Below, piece after piece: positions 13,430-26,963 of a stretch of DNA of 64,000 bases. Below the pieces are notes generated by a model. The model had not been told where the DNA came from. It saw nothing but the letters and a program-made list of their open reading frames with translations, and ran no database searches. The stretch comes from Amblyomma americanum (lineage: Eukaryota > Arthropoda > Arachnida > Ixodida > Ixodidae): positions 90,404,757 through 90,468,756 of the forward strand of contig NC_135498.1 of the NCBI RefSeq assembly GCF_052857255.1. Direction: 5' to 3'. The position numbers and the translations under genes are program-made. Numbering within the stretch: the stretch's first letter is position 1; each line of letters opens with the position of its first letter.

Positions 13430-13720
13430 AGCACCATTATTTGTGCTCAGGTGTGTAGCAGTGTTCATTTGTACGCAAGAAAGAGAACGAATCGCTCTTT
13501 TTGCGCTCTAAATGAGTGTATTCACAATGGTGTTCTCTTGTTGTTGGCGGGCGATGTTGAGAAAAATACTAGGAGTAATCCCGGAACCCGCTCTCAAACC
13601 ACTAACAAGAGAAAAGCTGATGGCTCCAGGTTGATAGAACACGAAGAGCTTAAAGCTGTTAATAAAGTCCATGAAAGCTGTTATGAAAGCTTTTAATAAA
13701 GCTGGTAAGTCCATGAATGC
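13430..13720 (+). pseudogene. LINE ORF1 N-terminal fragment with broken 2A-like motif
   Basis: The plus-strand frame 13451-13696 carries VLLLLAGDVEKN at 13532-13567. After the insertion TRS the next residues are NPG, so the frame holds both halves of a 2A translational-recoding peptide (GDVExNPGP), separated by four extra codons and lacking the final Pro. The following residues (TRSQTTNKRKADG, then EELKAV) look like the polar, helical start of a LINE ORF1 protein. 2A peptides at this position are known in APE-type LINEs. The frame stops at 13696 in a region of short aataaag-containing repeats. It is a remnant and should not recode. Confidence 0.5.
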
Positions 13721-14205
13721 TGCTAATAAAGTCTCAAAAGCGCCACTGAATTAAAACCGTGAAATTTTGCTCACACTTGGCGACTTGTAGCTTCTGGCTA
13801 CCACAGTTCAGCTTAGTACAGAGAAATTAAATAAATCCATTAATAAAATTCGAGTTCTCCTACATAACATTAAAACCTCACTTTAAAACCTCAGCAGCAA
13901 ATAAGACACTATGAAAATGGGGTTGGAAACGCTTGAAAGCAGTTAAGGGGAGTCGATGTGAACAACTGTTGAAGTTACGAAACAAAACTAGCTGCTCCAG
14001 TCCCGTATCGACCATCTTGAAGACAGGAACCGACGGATGACATTATCCTGAAAGGGATACTAGAATCCCCAAAAATGGGCACAAACTGATGATAAGTTTG
14101 AATATTACTGGCAACCTGCCTCTATAAACGTTTCCCACTGCCTGACATCCACTCTGTGCATATATTAGGCCAGTATTCGCTCTCATGCTGCCATACCGTT
14201 TAAGT
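13700..14205. other. Low-complexity tail and unrecognised DNA
   Basis: From 13640 to 13740 short imperfect repeats of gctgttaataaagtccatga type recur. Beyond that the sequence is AT-rich with no domain, SINE or array that I can recognise. Confidence 0.4.
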
Positions 14206-14209
14206 ACGA

Positions 14210-14475
14210 GTCAAAACAAACGAAGAAGTTTGTAGTGCACCTCGAAAGTAAATTAATAGAATGTTCTTATCCAAGACGTTTAGCCAGCTACTTTTCTTGC
14301 ATGTAAAAGACTAACCGGTTTCGCTAAATCGTAACTAGTTTCACTAGTTTTAAAACAAAATGGAGAACTTTGCAGTGCACCTCAAAAAGAATGAAGAGAA
14401 TGCTCATTTATCAGAAGACTTTTCGTCAGCTACTCCCCTTGCATGTAAAAGACTAACCGGTTTTGCTAAATAATT
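14210..14475. repeat. Two-copy 140-bp tandem repeat
   Basis: Unit one begins near 14228 and unit two near 14368. Both contain TTTG(T/C)AGTGCACCTC, and both end with GTAAAAGACTAACCGGTTT (14304 and 14444), an offset of 140 bp. The interior is less conserved, so the duplication is not recent. No coding potential. Confidence 0.8.
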
Positions 14476-14762
14476 AGTAGCTTCCCCGCATTACCGCCTA
14501 AAATGTAATTAAGCTAGCGAGTGACCACTAAACCCACTGCTGACAAAATTTGCGAACTCGTCACTGCTTCACTGAAGCTTCAAGCTAACTGCACGACACT
14601 GCCCTCTTTAACGAATTTTTGCTGTGCCGATATTGTTGTTCTTACAGAGGCATATGCAAACGCACGAGATCCAAGAAACATAAAACGGCTACAGCGACTC
14701 CCGATAAAGTAGAAGAATGAATCCTTCAAACCCATGGCTTGGAAAATATCAGAGGGCCGTTC

Positions 14763-15227
14763 TCTCCTTATTTTGCAACGAATATTCCTCAATACATCTA
14801 CACCTGAGTTTGTTACGACAAAGTGAATCCGTGGGCATCAGAATGAGCATCGCAGCCCCAAATCAAGTGCACCGATTCTCTTCTATTTCGCAAGCAATAT
14901 TCCTCAATACATCTAGACCTGGACTTGTTACGACAAAGTGAATCCGCGGACGTCATAATGAGCATCGCAGACCCAAATCAAGTGCACCGATTCTCTTCTA
15001 TTTCGCAAGGAATATTCCTCAATACATCTAGACTTGGATTTGTTACGACAAAGTGAATCCATGGACATCATAATGAGCATCGCAGACCCAAATCAAGTGC
15101 AGCGATTCTCTTCTATTTCGCAAGGAATATTCCTCAATACATCTAGACCTGGATTTGTTACGACAAAGTGAATCCGCGGACGTCATAATGAGCATCGCAG
15201 ACCCAAATCAAGTGCAGTGATTCGCGA
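14763..15227. repeat. Minisatellite, 115-bp unit, about four copies
   Basis: Copies of AATATTCCTCAATACATCTA recur with starts at 14776, 14891, 15006 and 15121, exactly 115 bp apart. Each unit also has GTTACGACAAAGTGAATCC, GAGCATCGCAG and CCAAATCAAGTGCA. Copies two to four are nearly identical; copy one is more diverged. The last unit breaks off at about 15227. No open frame spans the array; it is a local tandem expansion. Confidence 0.95.
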
Positions 15228-15229
15228 TC

Positions 15230-18200
15230 AGTTGTAAGTGGTTAGTTCGCACGGTTTTAAACTCCTGCGCTTTGAACATGTCACTGATTATCCTCGCACG
15301 ATGGCCAAGCAGGGCGACTGCGGTCGCCCGGAGACGCGACGAGAGGTGGAACAGGACGTGGGATTTGTCTTGTCAAATGGCACGTGACAAGTGTGTACGC
15401 CAGGAAAAACCTCTGAGTGGAGGCACCCTCTGTGTCCTGACGTGTGGCAGGTTGCAGCGCTATAGGTACGGAGGTAAACATTAGCAGTTGATTGCTGCAC
15501 ATTTCCACACGCCTCATGCAAATGCCGTGGAAGATATTGCTGTCCAGCTTCTACTATTCTGACTCGACTATTGTGTGTGTATAAAAAAACTCAAAAGGCA
15601 CGAAAGTCAACCCACGAAAAAGTTTAAATATGGGAAGGTCTTAGGCTTCTGCTGAAATCTATATGCAATGTTAGATCATCTTCATCTTCGATTTGCTCAC
15701 AGGCGAAGAAACAACTACATGAAACTCTTCGCAGTCGACGCGTAAAAGACATCTCGAAGTACGCATTAAAAGTCATGGTACCGTTAAACTAAATACAGGA
15801 GCACAAAGTACAAAAACAGGCGAAATAAAAGAGTAAGCGATGAAGGCATTGCTGGTAAGCAGTATATCCTGCGTTATGCTTATTCTTACAACAATGCACA
15901 GGTAAGTTCAAAACGCATTACATTGTGTTTTTGTTTTATATGGCCTTCGATGTGAAAGCACTCGTGAAAGATACCTAGAGCTGTTAAGTTGAGGATGCGT
16001 CAATTCCTTCCGCCACAACCAAATTTTTCGTTATTCTTTTGCAAATTATCCATGTGCAAGTTTAACCGGCAACAAAATCCTTAATGTATGCGATGGTTCT
16101 AAGCATATAACGAATATCCATAGGCATGGTTTTCACAACGCAGCTCTGGAATAGAAAAGAAACGTTTAGTAGACACTAGCAAAAACCATACATATTACCT
16201 GCTAGCTCGCTGGAAATGACTCAAATAGAAATACAACTGTGGCATACTGACCATTGCGTCGCTGAGGGTAAATCGAAAGAATACCCGCTTGGACTAACTC
16301 CATGCTTATTAGGGCTCAATATTAACACAATGGCGGAGTTTGGCGGTCAGTTCTGTTTTGCACTTAATTTAAGTGGGGTACCTGCCTGATTCAGTCATAA
16401 TTATTGGCCAATAATCATCGTGTGTGAGAACGGCGAACCAAAACCGCAAGCTTTCACAGCAGTAGTACCGTCATGCGCCATCAACGCCATCATGCGCCCT
16501 CCGAAGGAACGAGCTCTCCTATGCAGTAAATCTGTGAAAGAACGCCGGGAAAAACAGCTAGTGGGGTGGGCATTGAGGCTTTCACTTGCCAAAAATGCAT
16601 GCTGCGCACAGTATTGAATAAGTAGCTGAGAAAGCATTTTCAAATTAACCACGCAAACGCATAATTACCCTTGCGTTTCTCCGCACCCTTGTCCTTACAT
16701 CTGTGTACAAATAAAGACTATCAACAACAGCAACTGTAGAGCGCTCGCTTGACCGGAGCCAGTGTGATGTTCCTTCCGCCATCACTGCTGGGAAAGCCTG
16801 CGGTGATTTTTCGCTATCGCCGCAGACGACGCGGATTTGCGGTGAATTGTAATCGATACAAGGAGTAACTTCACCTTAACATAGAATAAAACAGACTACA
16901 AATGCTACCTTTGTGCGAAATTTGAGCCAGAGTAAACATGGTAGGCAAATGCAATTTTGTCTATTTCCTTTGAGCGACGTCAAAGTCAGTACATACTTTT
17001 AATTGTTCATAGCCATCTCAAAAGATTGAGCCTTTTCTGCAGTGAAAGTTCCGAAGCAATTTTACACGATCTCTGTTGTCATTAATGAAATTCGTCCTAT
17101 GGGCTGAATACGCCTTGGCCATTACGAAGAACATTTAATGAGAAAACTCTATTCCTGTAGGAAAAAAACTAAAGAAATTAACTAAACGCACATAGCTCCA
17201 AAGAGCTATGTGCGTTTCGTTAGGGCATAGCTATTCAGTAAACAATAAAAGACGCACAGACTAAAGTTGCTTCTGGTGCCGAAACTCGACCGCGTTGTCA
17301 CCCAAAGCGTTCAATATCAACCGAACTGTTGCGCTGTCTAAGTGCGTTCAATTCACATCTTTTATTGATGTCCCAAAAGACGAGGGCCCTCTTCACGTTG
17401 TTTCAAGAAGTGGCTAGCGCTTATCGTTAGAAGTGGGTTTGGCGCTCCCTATCATGATTCTCAGAGTGTTTGTTCTCATATTGCTCAGTGCAGCATAGCT
17501 ATTCTTATACCACATTCATGGCACTTTGGTTGTTTTATATGTCCTGCTCTTTGGCTGCAGTAGATAACATGACCTGAAATGGCTCATTCGCTGAGCATCT
17601 ACAATTCACCCTACTCTCCGCTTGTCAGCACATGAGCCTGAATGGCATTTCTTTGATTACCAGTAGACCGCGACATCTTTCAGTCGCGACACGGCGCCGA
17701 CGACGATATTATGCTGTTTACTAACGAAAATCTCTCTCATGCAAGTCTCAAAGGAAAGGAGCACTATTTCAGGCGCTTGAATAACTGCTTTTAGAATGTG
17801 ACGTTAACGTTATCTTTTTTCTGGCGACGTGCGACGCAAGGAGTAAACAAGACATACGGCTGTATGTCTGACGTTTTAAATCATACCAGAGCTTCTGAAT
17901 GGCTTGTCACCTGAACACTAATATATTGTATTTAGGACGACGTAGATTTAGCTTAACGAAAAAAAGATACGACGCCCACTGCTTTTCGATCGAACGAGCT
18001 ATGTATGCCGTCGTGTAAAAATGGCTGCACCTGAGAAATTGAGCAATGACTGACTAAAAAGCGATTAAATTAAGAACAATGCTTCTTATGCGCAACGTCT
18101 CTAATGTCTTTTCGACGTTTACCTTGTACTTCTTTGCGTCTTCCTGTGTATTCAACAAAAACATATAACGGTAGTCAACATTTGTCGCAATATGAGTCTG

Positions 18201-21200
18201 GCGCATGACAATGCCTCTATTACGCATGAAAGCAGCCGTGACTAGCGCAAACTAAGCGAGGTGGCTGCAGAAATTTGAGGTATTCATTGCTGTACACCGC
18301 CGTAAAGCCCTTGAATACTAAGAGACAGCGAAGAAACAAGTGGTTGTGCTGCCTGGTAAGCTGCTGTTTATCAGCGGAAGGCACCTGTAAAATGTACTCC
18401 ACAGAGAAACCAATTTCTTGAGCGAAAACTCCAAACAACTGAAAACAACTTCGCTAAAAAAATGAACTTCTTCCAGCATTAGTCCGCCTCTTGTAATCCC
18501 GAGATTTAACAGTGTCGTCAGGTCATTCACACACATGCTAACGTGCTCTTAATTATTTACATTACATGTACGTTGTGGTCATATATCTGAACATAAAATT
18601 TCAAGCGTATTGTTGTTCATTTCATGCGTTTTCTTTGCGTCTATCATGCAAATACGAATCATGCCGTTCTATTTAGAATCCTATCGATTGGCACGATTCT
18701 CCTTTTCCTGTGTGGATTGAAACGAAATACGCATCATATAGAAGAGACAGAATGGGGTTAGATGTATAGTGTTTTCTCTTGTCGTTACTTAAAGAAACCG
18801 TCCATCTCTATAAAAATTGTAAAATTTCCTTTTCATTTCTTGTGAGGATATTAAATTCTGCAATTAGTTGAACGCAATGAAGCCAAACGTTTTTTTTCAG
18901 GCACTCAAACATATTCTCATAACACATGGGCACTCGAATAAAATGACTCTGAGTAATGAACAACGTAGAAATTTCTTGCCGGTAACATTTTCTCCCACAT
19001 TTTCATAAAGGTCTTCAGGCATTCATATGCAAGTTCTTTGAAAGCTTGAGGGTTCTGCAGAAACAAATACGTTCCAGCAAAGATGAGTGTAAAGAGCTGA
19101 ATGTGATGTTGCTGACACAGTATTACACAACTTAGCGCTCACCTGTCTGCTGTCGTAGAAGTAAGCATTGCACGTTCTCCACACAGCGCTCAACTTGTCA
19201 GTCGCCTGCACAATCATTCCTTTTGTACGTTGCTACCGGTTCACCACCGCTGAAAACTAATTGAATACAAAACAAGAGAAAGTGAAGCCAGCAGGATCGA
19301 ACACTACCTGCATCCCAATTTACCCACAATTCTCAGAGTGAAACAAGAGAGAAATGAAGAGCGAAGGTGGGAAGGTTGAGGAGAAGACAATTTATGTTGG
19401 GCACTCATCCACGGATTTGAAAGAAGGGTTGAAAAAGAAAAATCGGTAAAAAGTATATTCGCAGGCCCTGAAATGTGGATTTAAATACAGGGACGGCTTG
19501 TAGGGGCCTCAAGAAATGGAACAGTCCCTGGAAGGCTATCAAGGATGCCGACTGATCGGACCAGAGAGGTAGTACTGTAGTCTCTAACGACAGCCGACGG
19601 TTGTTCTCCTACAGTGAACGATGTGCAGCATAATGTCCTTCCGCACTGGCGACTACTTGTTTCGAGCGTAAATGCTGTACTCTCTCAGCAGGTATAAAAG
19701 TCAAGGCTGTCAGCTGAGCCAATGCTGCATCAGTGGCTTTTGTGAAATCAGCGCCCAGTCAAGTGCAACAAAGCTTAGTTGCTTAACTTAGCATTTGAAA
19801 GAATACCACACGAAGCCATAATTCGCGAAAGGAGGATATGAATGCGTGATTGATAAAATTACAATCTATTCTGTTTGTCAAAAAGTCAGCACTCTGCCTG
19901 GTGTAACAAGGCGCCTACCAACTGGGTCAATTCTGGAGATAGCGATGGTTTACATTAAGACAATTCCTGTGGAGAAATCATGCGGCTTCGTCAGCGCAGT
20001 GATTCCCTGTGGTGCCCAGGTGCCAGGCAACCATTGCAAAAGTGAAACGTGCATTCTTATCATGGAACTATGTTAGAGATTTTCAATTTTGCACAGGTGG
20101 TGGACTTGCAGTACGGGAGAAAGTGAAGCATTTTGGGCTTGGAAGGCTGCTTTATCGTAAGAAAACTCAGTTGCTATGGGCTCTGTTGGGTAATGCACTC
20201 AAAAGCAGCCCGAATGTTAACGAACTGGGCATTCTTAGCAAAAGTTTCCGGAAATGCTTTATTTTTCCCGGATCAAAGTGAATCTTACCGGAATCAAGGA
20301 GGACCACTGACAACGGTTACTGAGCATTTAGTGTAAACAGCCAGTCGCCTACGGAGGGCAGTGCACGGAAATTCTAATGTGGTCGACTGAAGCGCGCTTT
20401 ATAGACAGGGCGGCGGACTTGGTGCGAGTGCGAAGTGAGATGGCAATAACGCGTGGATAACAGGGAATGACTGGCAGAGCATTTATTCTTACCTGGGCGC
20501 CGAAACACTGAAACGTGATCAAATGAAACATGAAATAGATGCAGCCTATCCGCTCTGTCCCAACCGCACTGCTCTAAGTGAAGAGGTGCTCCCTCACTAT
20601 CACGTTCGGTCTTGCCCTACAGACGCAGTTTAGAAAACTAAGGAACCGTAACAGGCCTTTCGGTCACGTACATTGAAGCGTTCAGGTAGATTAACATCAG
20701 TTTGTTTTAGAACTAAGCATTTCTTTTCATTCACACCTCCTAACCGACTGTAATCAAAACATGTGTTAAGAAAATATGATATATAACCGTGTATACGGGT
20801 ACCATGTAATCATGTACCTTTATAGCAGATGAATGAACGTCAGCCCGAAGCACCGCAGACTTGCAAGCAAAAAGAATCTTCGTTGCGACCTGCAGAGCTT
20901 TTGCCTCGTCCCGGGGGTCTGCAGTGAAAATAGGCAAAGCGCATATGTGTGACTCCGAGTGTGGGGGCTGGAACATACCAAGCGACAGAGCGACAATAGA
21001 TACGACCTCGTTCACGGTTATCTGCAACAGAGGAGCCGATGGCGTTGCAGTATCACTCATTTTTAACTGCTGCCTGGAACAAGCGTAAGGCGTAGCTCAT
21101 GTCAGACGCGGACTTCGCCATTATCCGCTATTAAAGATGTCAGACTGAGGATAATTAGTGTCCACTCTTTATAACAAATCCAATCCATCGCGAATGCTTC

Positions 21201-22925
21201 AAGGCGTAGACTAAATAGCTGCAGCAAAGAGTGCTTTGCACCTCTTTACATTTTCTATCACGATGCACTGCTCGCTAGCAAAGCCGCGAGTGAATATCAC
21301 TTTCAGGAATGTTGGTTTATTGACAGTAGTGAACAGGCATCCTTTAAGGCTAAAAAAAGAACTGGCGCTTTATCTTAATCGTTCAAGCGTTGTACAAATG
21401 TCCTACGTGAGTAAATATCTCGCTGTCTCCAGGATTGGTCTCTGGAAGGCAACCAGGTTTCTTTAAGGCAGCGACGCATGCGCACCCTAGAGGCTCTATG
21501 TTTCAGGGACAAGCCATAAGTGGAAACGTGTAGCAAGTAATAGAACATAGGCTTTGCAAAATATTTACGCTTGCGCTCTTCAGCGGTACAGTGGTTCCTC
21601 AGCAGTACAGCGTTGAAATTTACTCAACTGTACAGTGTCAGTCTTTTAATCGAAGCCTGGGCGTAACATTTCAGTTTCTTTTCCACAAGAAACAATTCTC
21701 GAAAGGGCGTACCGACTGCCTGAGGGAAAAAAGTATCAGAGCCAGCAATTTGATTCGGGTGCTAGAACAATGCGTGCTCTGTTGCCTGTGCTTTCTAATA
21801 TTGAAAACTGATATTCACAAAAAACGTCTTGCCTTTTTTGTGCAATGACTTCTCGAAAAACAATTACAGATGTGTTCAATGAAAAATGAATCAGCGAAAT
21901 ATGATTGGAACACTTCATAACTGAACACTCATTGAGTAATATAGTTGATTTTTGATTGTGTGGTAGTTGCACTGGCACTATAGCGCCATCCATGCGCCAT
22001 TATGCGGGCTTCAGTCACTCCCACCTGATCCTTCCAGTACGCCGGTAGTGCCAGGCTCTATTTTCAATTTTCAGCAGCAGGGTGCTGAAGTATCTAAGTG
22101 TTTCTCACTGTACTTGTTGGGTAGTGCTTTGTTGTGTAATTTGACCAGTCACCGTGTGTTTCTTGTACTTAGGTCAGCGTAAAACCCTGCCTGTCCGCAT
22201 ATATTTTCATTGCGCTCGATAAGAACCAATGTAGTAGCTTCTTCGTGTGAAGTTTTTTCTTGGCCGACAGTAAGGTCGTGGCCCTAGATTTGGTACACAA
22301 AAACATTAGTGAGTTTGTTCTCAGAGCATCATTGATAGTATATGCGATGATAACTGCCTACATTTTGTCCTGAATAATGCGTGATTGCAGAGGTGTTTAG
22401 TACAATATCACGCTTGCACAGCGAGAATTTGCAAAGAGGTAAGTGCCATGCACATACAGGAGCATGTCTATCAAAACAGCGGCCGGCTATACTGCAAAAT
22501 TGTTTCTTTACTATTGGTACAAAAGAGAAGCTTGCTTTGGTCTGATGTGGGTGGACTGAAATTGCCAAGAGTGCTTCCGGGAAAATAGCTCTTTCTTGCG
22601 CTGTGCATGACAGCTCGATAAAACCAGCTTAAGTGTTTAAGTCATCAGCCACTTGAAAAATAATCTCAATACAGGTTCAAAAGCACAACACCAAAATATT
22701 AAAACAATTTTTCAACATTGACCGGTGTTGTCACAAGAACTTAATGCAGAGGTTCTTGCAACAATGTCAGAACCCGGTAAAGAAAGAAGTCAATAAAGAA
22801 AGACAATCTAATCGTCATATTGTGCATCGTGAAGTCATTGTAGTTGCATAGGAGCTGCGGTGCAAACCAGTGGACACAAGTTGTTTCTTTTTCTCATTTA
22901 GGTTAGTTTCGGTCCAGGTGCTTTG
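15230..22925. other. No recognisable gene
   Basis: AT-rich DNA with short chance frames only. The one clear structure is a perfect hairpin at 17184-17217. I found no transposon domain, SINE head or array. A host regulatory role cannot be judged from sequence alone. Confidence 0.45.
17184..17217. other. Perfect 15-bp hairpin with 4-nt loop
   Basis: AAACGCACATAGCTC (17184-17198), loop CAAA, then the exact complement GAGCTATGTGCGTTT (17203-17217). It is isolated in otherwise featureless AT-rich DNA and is not flanked by obvious target duplications. Confidence 0.9.
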
Positions 22926-22929
22926 TTTT

Positions 22930-23121
22930 AGAGGACGCTGCAGTGGAGGGCACAGGATAATTTTTACCACCGGTGGCTCTTCAATATGTCAAAAAGCAGA
23001 GTACGAGGGCCTCTTGCACCCCACTTCCATTAATATTCGGCCGGCGCGGCAGGGATGGAAGCAGCGTCTTTCGGGTCAGCAGTCGAGCATCATAGACCCA
23101 CTGAGCAACGGCGGCGGCTTC
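22930..23121 (-). mobile_element. tRNA-derived SINE, strongly diverged
   Basis: The order of landmarks matches the better SINE copies in this window: GCAGTGGAGGGCAC, then TAATTTTTACCACC, then a worn body, then GTCTTTCGGGTCAGCAGTCG and CACTGAGCAACGGCGGCGG. On the minus strand the last part is the tRNA-like head. Its B box is eroded, and the body has substitutions throughout, so this is an old insertion of the subfamily also seen at 29070-29302. Confidence 0.75.
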
Positions 23122-23124
23122 CAT

Positions 23125-26100
23125 GCAACTGCATTTCACATAAGGTATATGTTTATATTTAAGTTCCTGTGCTCTTGAGTGCTCAAGTTCAATATGTGTG
23201 TTTTGGAGAATAAAATAACTTGTTTTGCTAAAATCCCAAAGGGGGCGCCAAGTAAAAAAAGTAAAATTTGTAGAGAGCACTTCTTTCTATCTTCCATGTT
23301 TGTGTCATGGCTAGCATTGTGGCTGGCGCCGAAATTCCTGGTCCAGTAAGAGCGATGAGAAGAGCACTTTCCGTCATTGAGAGTAGGCTTATATTTTTCA
23401 GGAGAGGCCAAACGGGGAGTGCGCCAAGTTATATAAGAATTTCCTGCGCCAGGCAAGCAGTGGATTAGCTGTGCATTGACCTTAATAACGACAAGATAGA
23501 CACACTGTCCTATCTTCAGTGAGCCCTCGTGTGGCGTTACTTTTCGCTTACGACTTCTTGCCTTTCTAAGCATGATATTAGGAACGATTTTAAAATATCC
23601 TTTCAGGAAATACGGCGGAGAAATCTCTACAGCTAGCATTTAATCCTGCCGAGATTATTTCGTTCACGGTGCCTACTGCATTTTTTGAAGACAATTTTTA
23701 GCTGTCATTGTTTCAGTGTTTCCGTATGTACTCGGGAAGATACGCGCAAAAGTCTGAATTATTTAGGCAGAATAAGACAGCGCTTACGGCGATTGGTATA
23801 ATGCGGAAGACCCTAACGTATAGATAACGCCTGTATTTTAATTCTGCTATTGTCAAAAGCTAATGTTCCAGAACTGATACATTTAGAAACTCACTGCCAC
23901 TGAAAGACTGCAGAGACTTTAGTTTATTATTTTTCGTTCACAAATTCGCCAACTATCTGTCTTTACGTTTTTCCTGCTCTGCCGGCTTCGATACTGTTTG
24001 TTCCTGAGAAAAAGCTCCACAAACACGCGGCTGTGACAAGGCCCGAAATACGTCAGTTTCCCTCTACTAATTCAAATCCTTCCAATCCGCCAACAATAAC
24101 CATTTATGGGCGCGATGTTCTGCGCAATAATTAAAAGGTTACGAAAAGAAAAATTTCGAACGAGGGTGTATTTTGGAAAGAAATAAAAAATAGCGTTTCA
24201 TTTATTCAAATTTTGAAACATCGGCAAGTAAATGGCTAAATTAATAGTCGTAGTCGCAACTAGGTATTGTATATGCTCCCATCTTGAAAAAGTATTGCTA
24301 TAAATGATGAATGAACCACCAGCGGTTTAAAGATTCAACTACCTCCTCAAGCTCCAGCGTTTAAACTTCGTCCTCGTAAAGCGGCAGCCAGAAAACTCCA
24401 AGGTGATGCTTCACGGCTGCTGGCTGACGAAATATGTTAGCACTTTTTCTACAAAAGAGTTAAATGCGATGAAAACGCTGCAGGTCGCCTTAACAAGCTA
24501 CCTGATTTAAGTTATTTACAATAACAGAGTTCTCGATCTGTCGAACTATGAACCCGGTACGCCTAACGTCTTCTTACCGTGCAGTAGTTCTAAGAGACAT
24601 TCGTGCGCCTTTTCTTAAAGAAGGTTAAGTCGAACACATAATACGTTTCACATCATAGTTACTTTTGTACATCTGAAGCCAGCATAAACACGCATGTTAG
24701 TGAACGAGAATAAACGTGTTTTTAGCAGCGTAAATAATGCGCGTCTATTGAAAATTGGCTCATAATCGAAAATTACTTTTGCACTCTAAGCAGTGCAAAT
24801 ACTGCGCTGGCGAGTGGTGCAGCGACTGCTCCTATCACTGTCGTATTCTTTATTTAGTGACAAGTGAGGCGGAAGAATAAAAAAGGAACTTGCATTTCAA
24901 AAGCTTGAGCATGGCTAACAATGAGCGCAAACTCAAAGAATGCGTCGCACTCTCGCGATACTCACTGAGGGTTTTCCCGCACACCTGTAATGCCTCCGTG
25001 CTCTTGAAAGCAACTATAAGATGCAATGTAAATAACAAAGTTTGAGAGAAGAGGATAGCAGAGTTTGTTACTCCAGACTGGCATGCCATTTTCGGGAACA
25101 GAATGTCGAAGCCCTCTTCTTGCGAAGATTCAGAACGGTGCAGGCATGGCGCTCGCTGGTATTTATGCGGAGCAATTGGCAAGGCACGGAAATGTATAAC
25201 TTTGGATTTGAGCTCATTTTAATAAATGCGACTTTACGCACAAGCATTGCTGTTGTAGGCCCAGTTGACAATGATACGCGTTAGGCACCACCGAGTATAA
25301 GTTCACCTGCACACGATGACGGGAATTCCTCTACATGTGGAGATGCTCACCTGTGCATACATGAGGCTGGTTAGAACTCTGGCTTAACATTCGCGCTGCC
25401 ATTCCACACAAGCTAAAACTTATCAGACTAATGGTGGACATGTTCAATGTGGCACCCTAGTGATAAAGTAAATTCAAATTTTAAATGTTATTCATACAAC
25501 GAAAAATATAACAGTTCTCGTGCTTGAAGGGCCACAACGACGTCAAAAGGAAGAAATTGCAGAATTTGTGAACAAGGAGAGATATTTGTGCTTCGAATGG
25601 CGTAAACGGTCAGAGTTATCGCACTGTGCTTTTTGAAAGCTCTGAATAGGTGCCAAGAATTTCGAGCGCATAGTAAATTTGTTGTAAAAGGTGGAAGGAA
25701 AAAATGTAGAGGCTTTTGATGCTTTTACATGGAGCTTTGTGGTATTATCTCATGGTTTTGTTTGCTGACCCCTACACGTCTCTCTGTTTACATGCGTCTT
25801 TTTGGATCCTCCAGCTAATTCTTCAACGTTTCCCTGAAGCTGTCTACAGGTGGCGATACGTACACAGTGAAGATACATCGAAATGTGTAGTTCTCTCTTG
25901 AGATTTGCTGACGTCATTTCTAGTGCCGCGAATTCTCCCACCGACAACGCATTTTTATCCTCACGTGATCTGAAACCTGTCGCATTAATACACGCTGTCT
26001 ACGAGGCGAACCGCACGAATGAGGATTCCGTTGCAATGCATGGACGGATTTATTGTTATGCTTCCAGGATCCTGCTTGCTGAACGGTCAGTAAAAGACCG

Positions 26101-26960
26101 ATTACACTGTACGGTTTTTACTAGGGCACCGTTTCCGTGCTCCGTCGTGAGCCGTGATTTCTAACAGTGTTTTTTCTCGCGTGTGGCGCATGCGTGAAAT
26201 GTTTGGACGTGGCTATTGCGTACACAAGCTGTACGATAACATCAATGGAGAAAGTGACCGATGATTTTAGTTTTTCTTGCAATGAAACGTTTCTGTATAC
26301 GTGGATGCAATGCATAAACACGCGTTAAGATAGGAGTTGGAAAGAAAGCTTTTATGCCGTATAGGACCTTTTAAAATGTACATTACGTGTAGAGCACTGC
26401 TTCCCTGTCAGATATTGTGGAACCTCTACATGAGCACCCAATAAAATATGGACAGCACACATAAAGCTCCTGTTATGATACTTGTCATCTATTTCGAGCG
26501 ATGGCAGCGCAGGATTTTCGTTAAGGGTGTTCGAGGACGCCTGCACAGTGAGCTAAATGTGCATAGCTTCTTACTCCACTGAGGCACCGTGGCTTAATCT
26601 GGATGCAGCGGTGGAACGCCGAATATTGCGGATCACTGTTCCACGGCCTATTGCTTTGGGACGAGACCATGGACTTTGGCACGCGCCCGGCAGTAGTGAG
26701 TGATGTGGCTCTATGGCCTTGTTGACCTTGTCTCAACGCGACCGCAGCACACTGGGAGAAGTGGGGCTTCGCTGCCGGATGTCAGCCAGGATCACCACAT
26801 GATGGTGGGCTATTTAAAAGCCGCAGAGGCCTGCTCAATCAGGTTCCGGTAACAACATTTAAAATTTATCTTCACGCGGCTGCACTAGCTTACTGTCAAG
26901 GTGATCGCCCACTCAACAATTTTGAAGCGATAGCTACATTACGGTAGCATTTCGAGCCTC
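23125..26960. other. No recognisable gene; one copy of a short repeated motif
   Basis: No transposon domain recognised. On the minus strand, 25182-25060 encodes EEGFDILFPKMAC, which recurs in similar form at 31750-31790 and 40840-40885. The open frame at 23639-23136 (minus, 167 codons) has no family motif and is probably chance. Confidence 0.4.
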
Positions 26961-26963
26961 CTT

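Noticed and set aside
14763..15227. CRISPR array
   Set aside because: Units are contiguous 115-bp tandem repeats with no unique spacers, in a eukaryotic transposon-rich context.
23136..23639. 167-codon minus-strand frame as a gene
   Set aside because: No family signature and it begins beside a worn SINE. The plus strand near 23320 reads AGAEIPGP, which resembles a 2A end but lacks the Asn before Pro-Gly-Pro.
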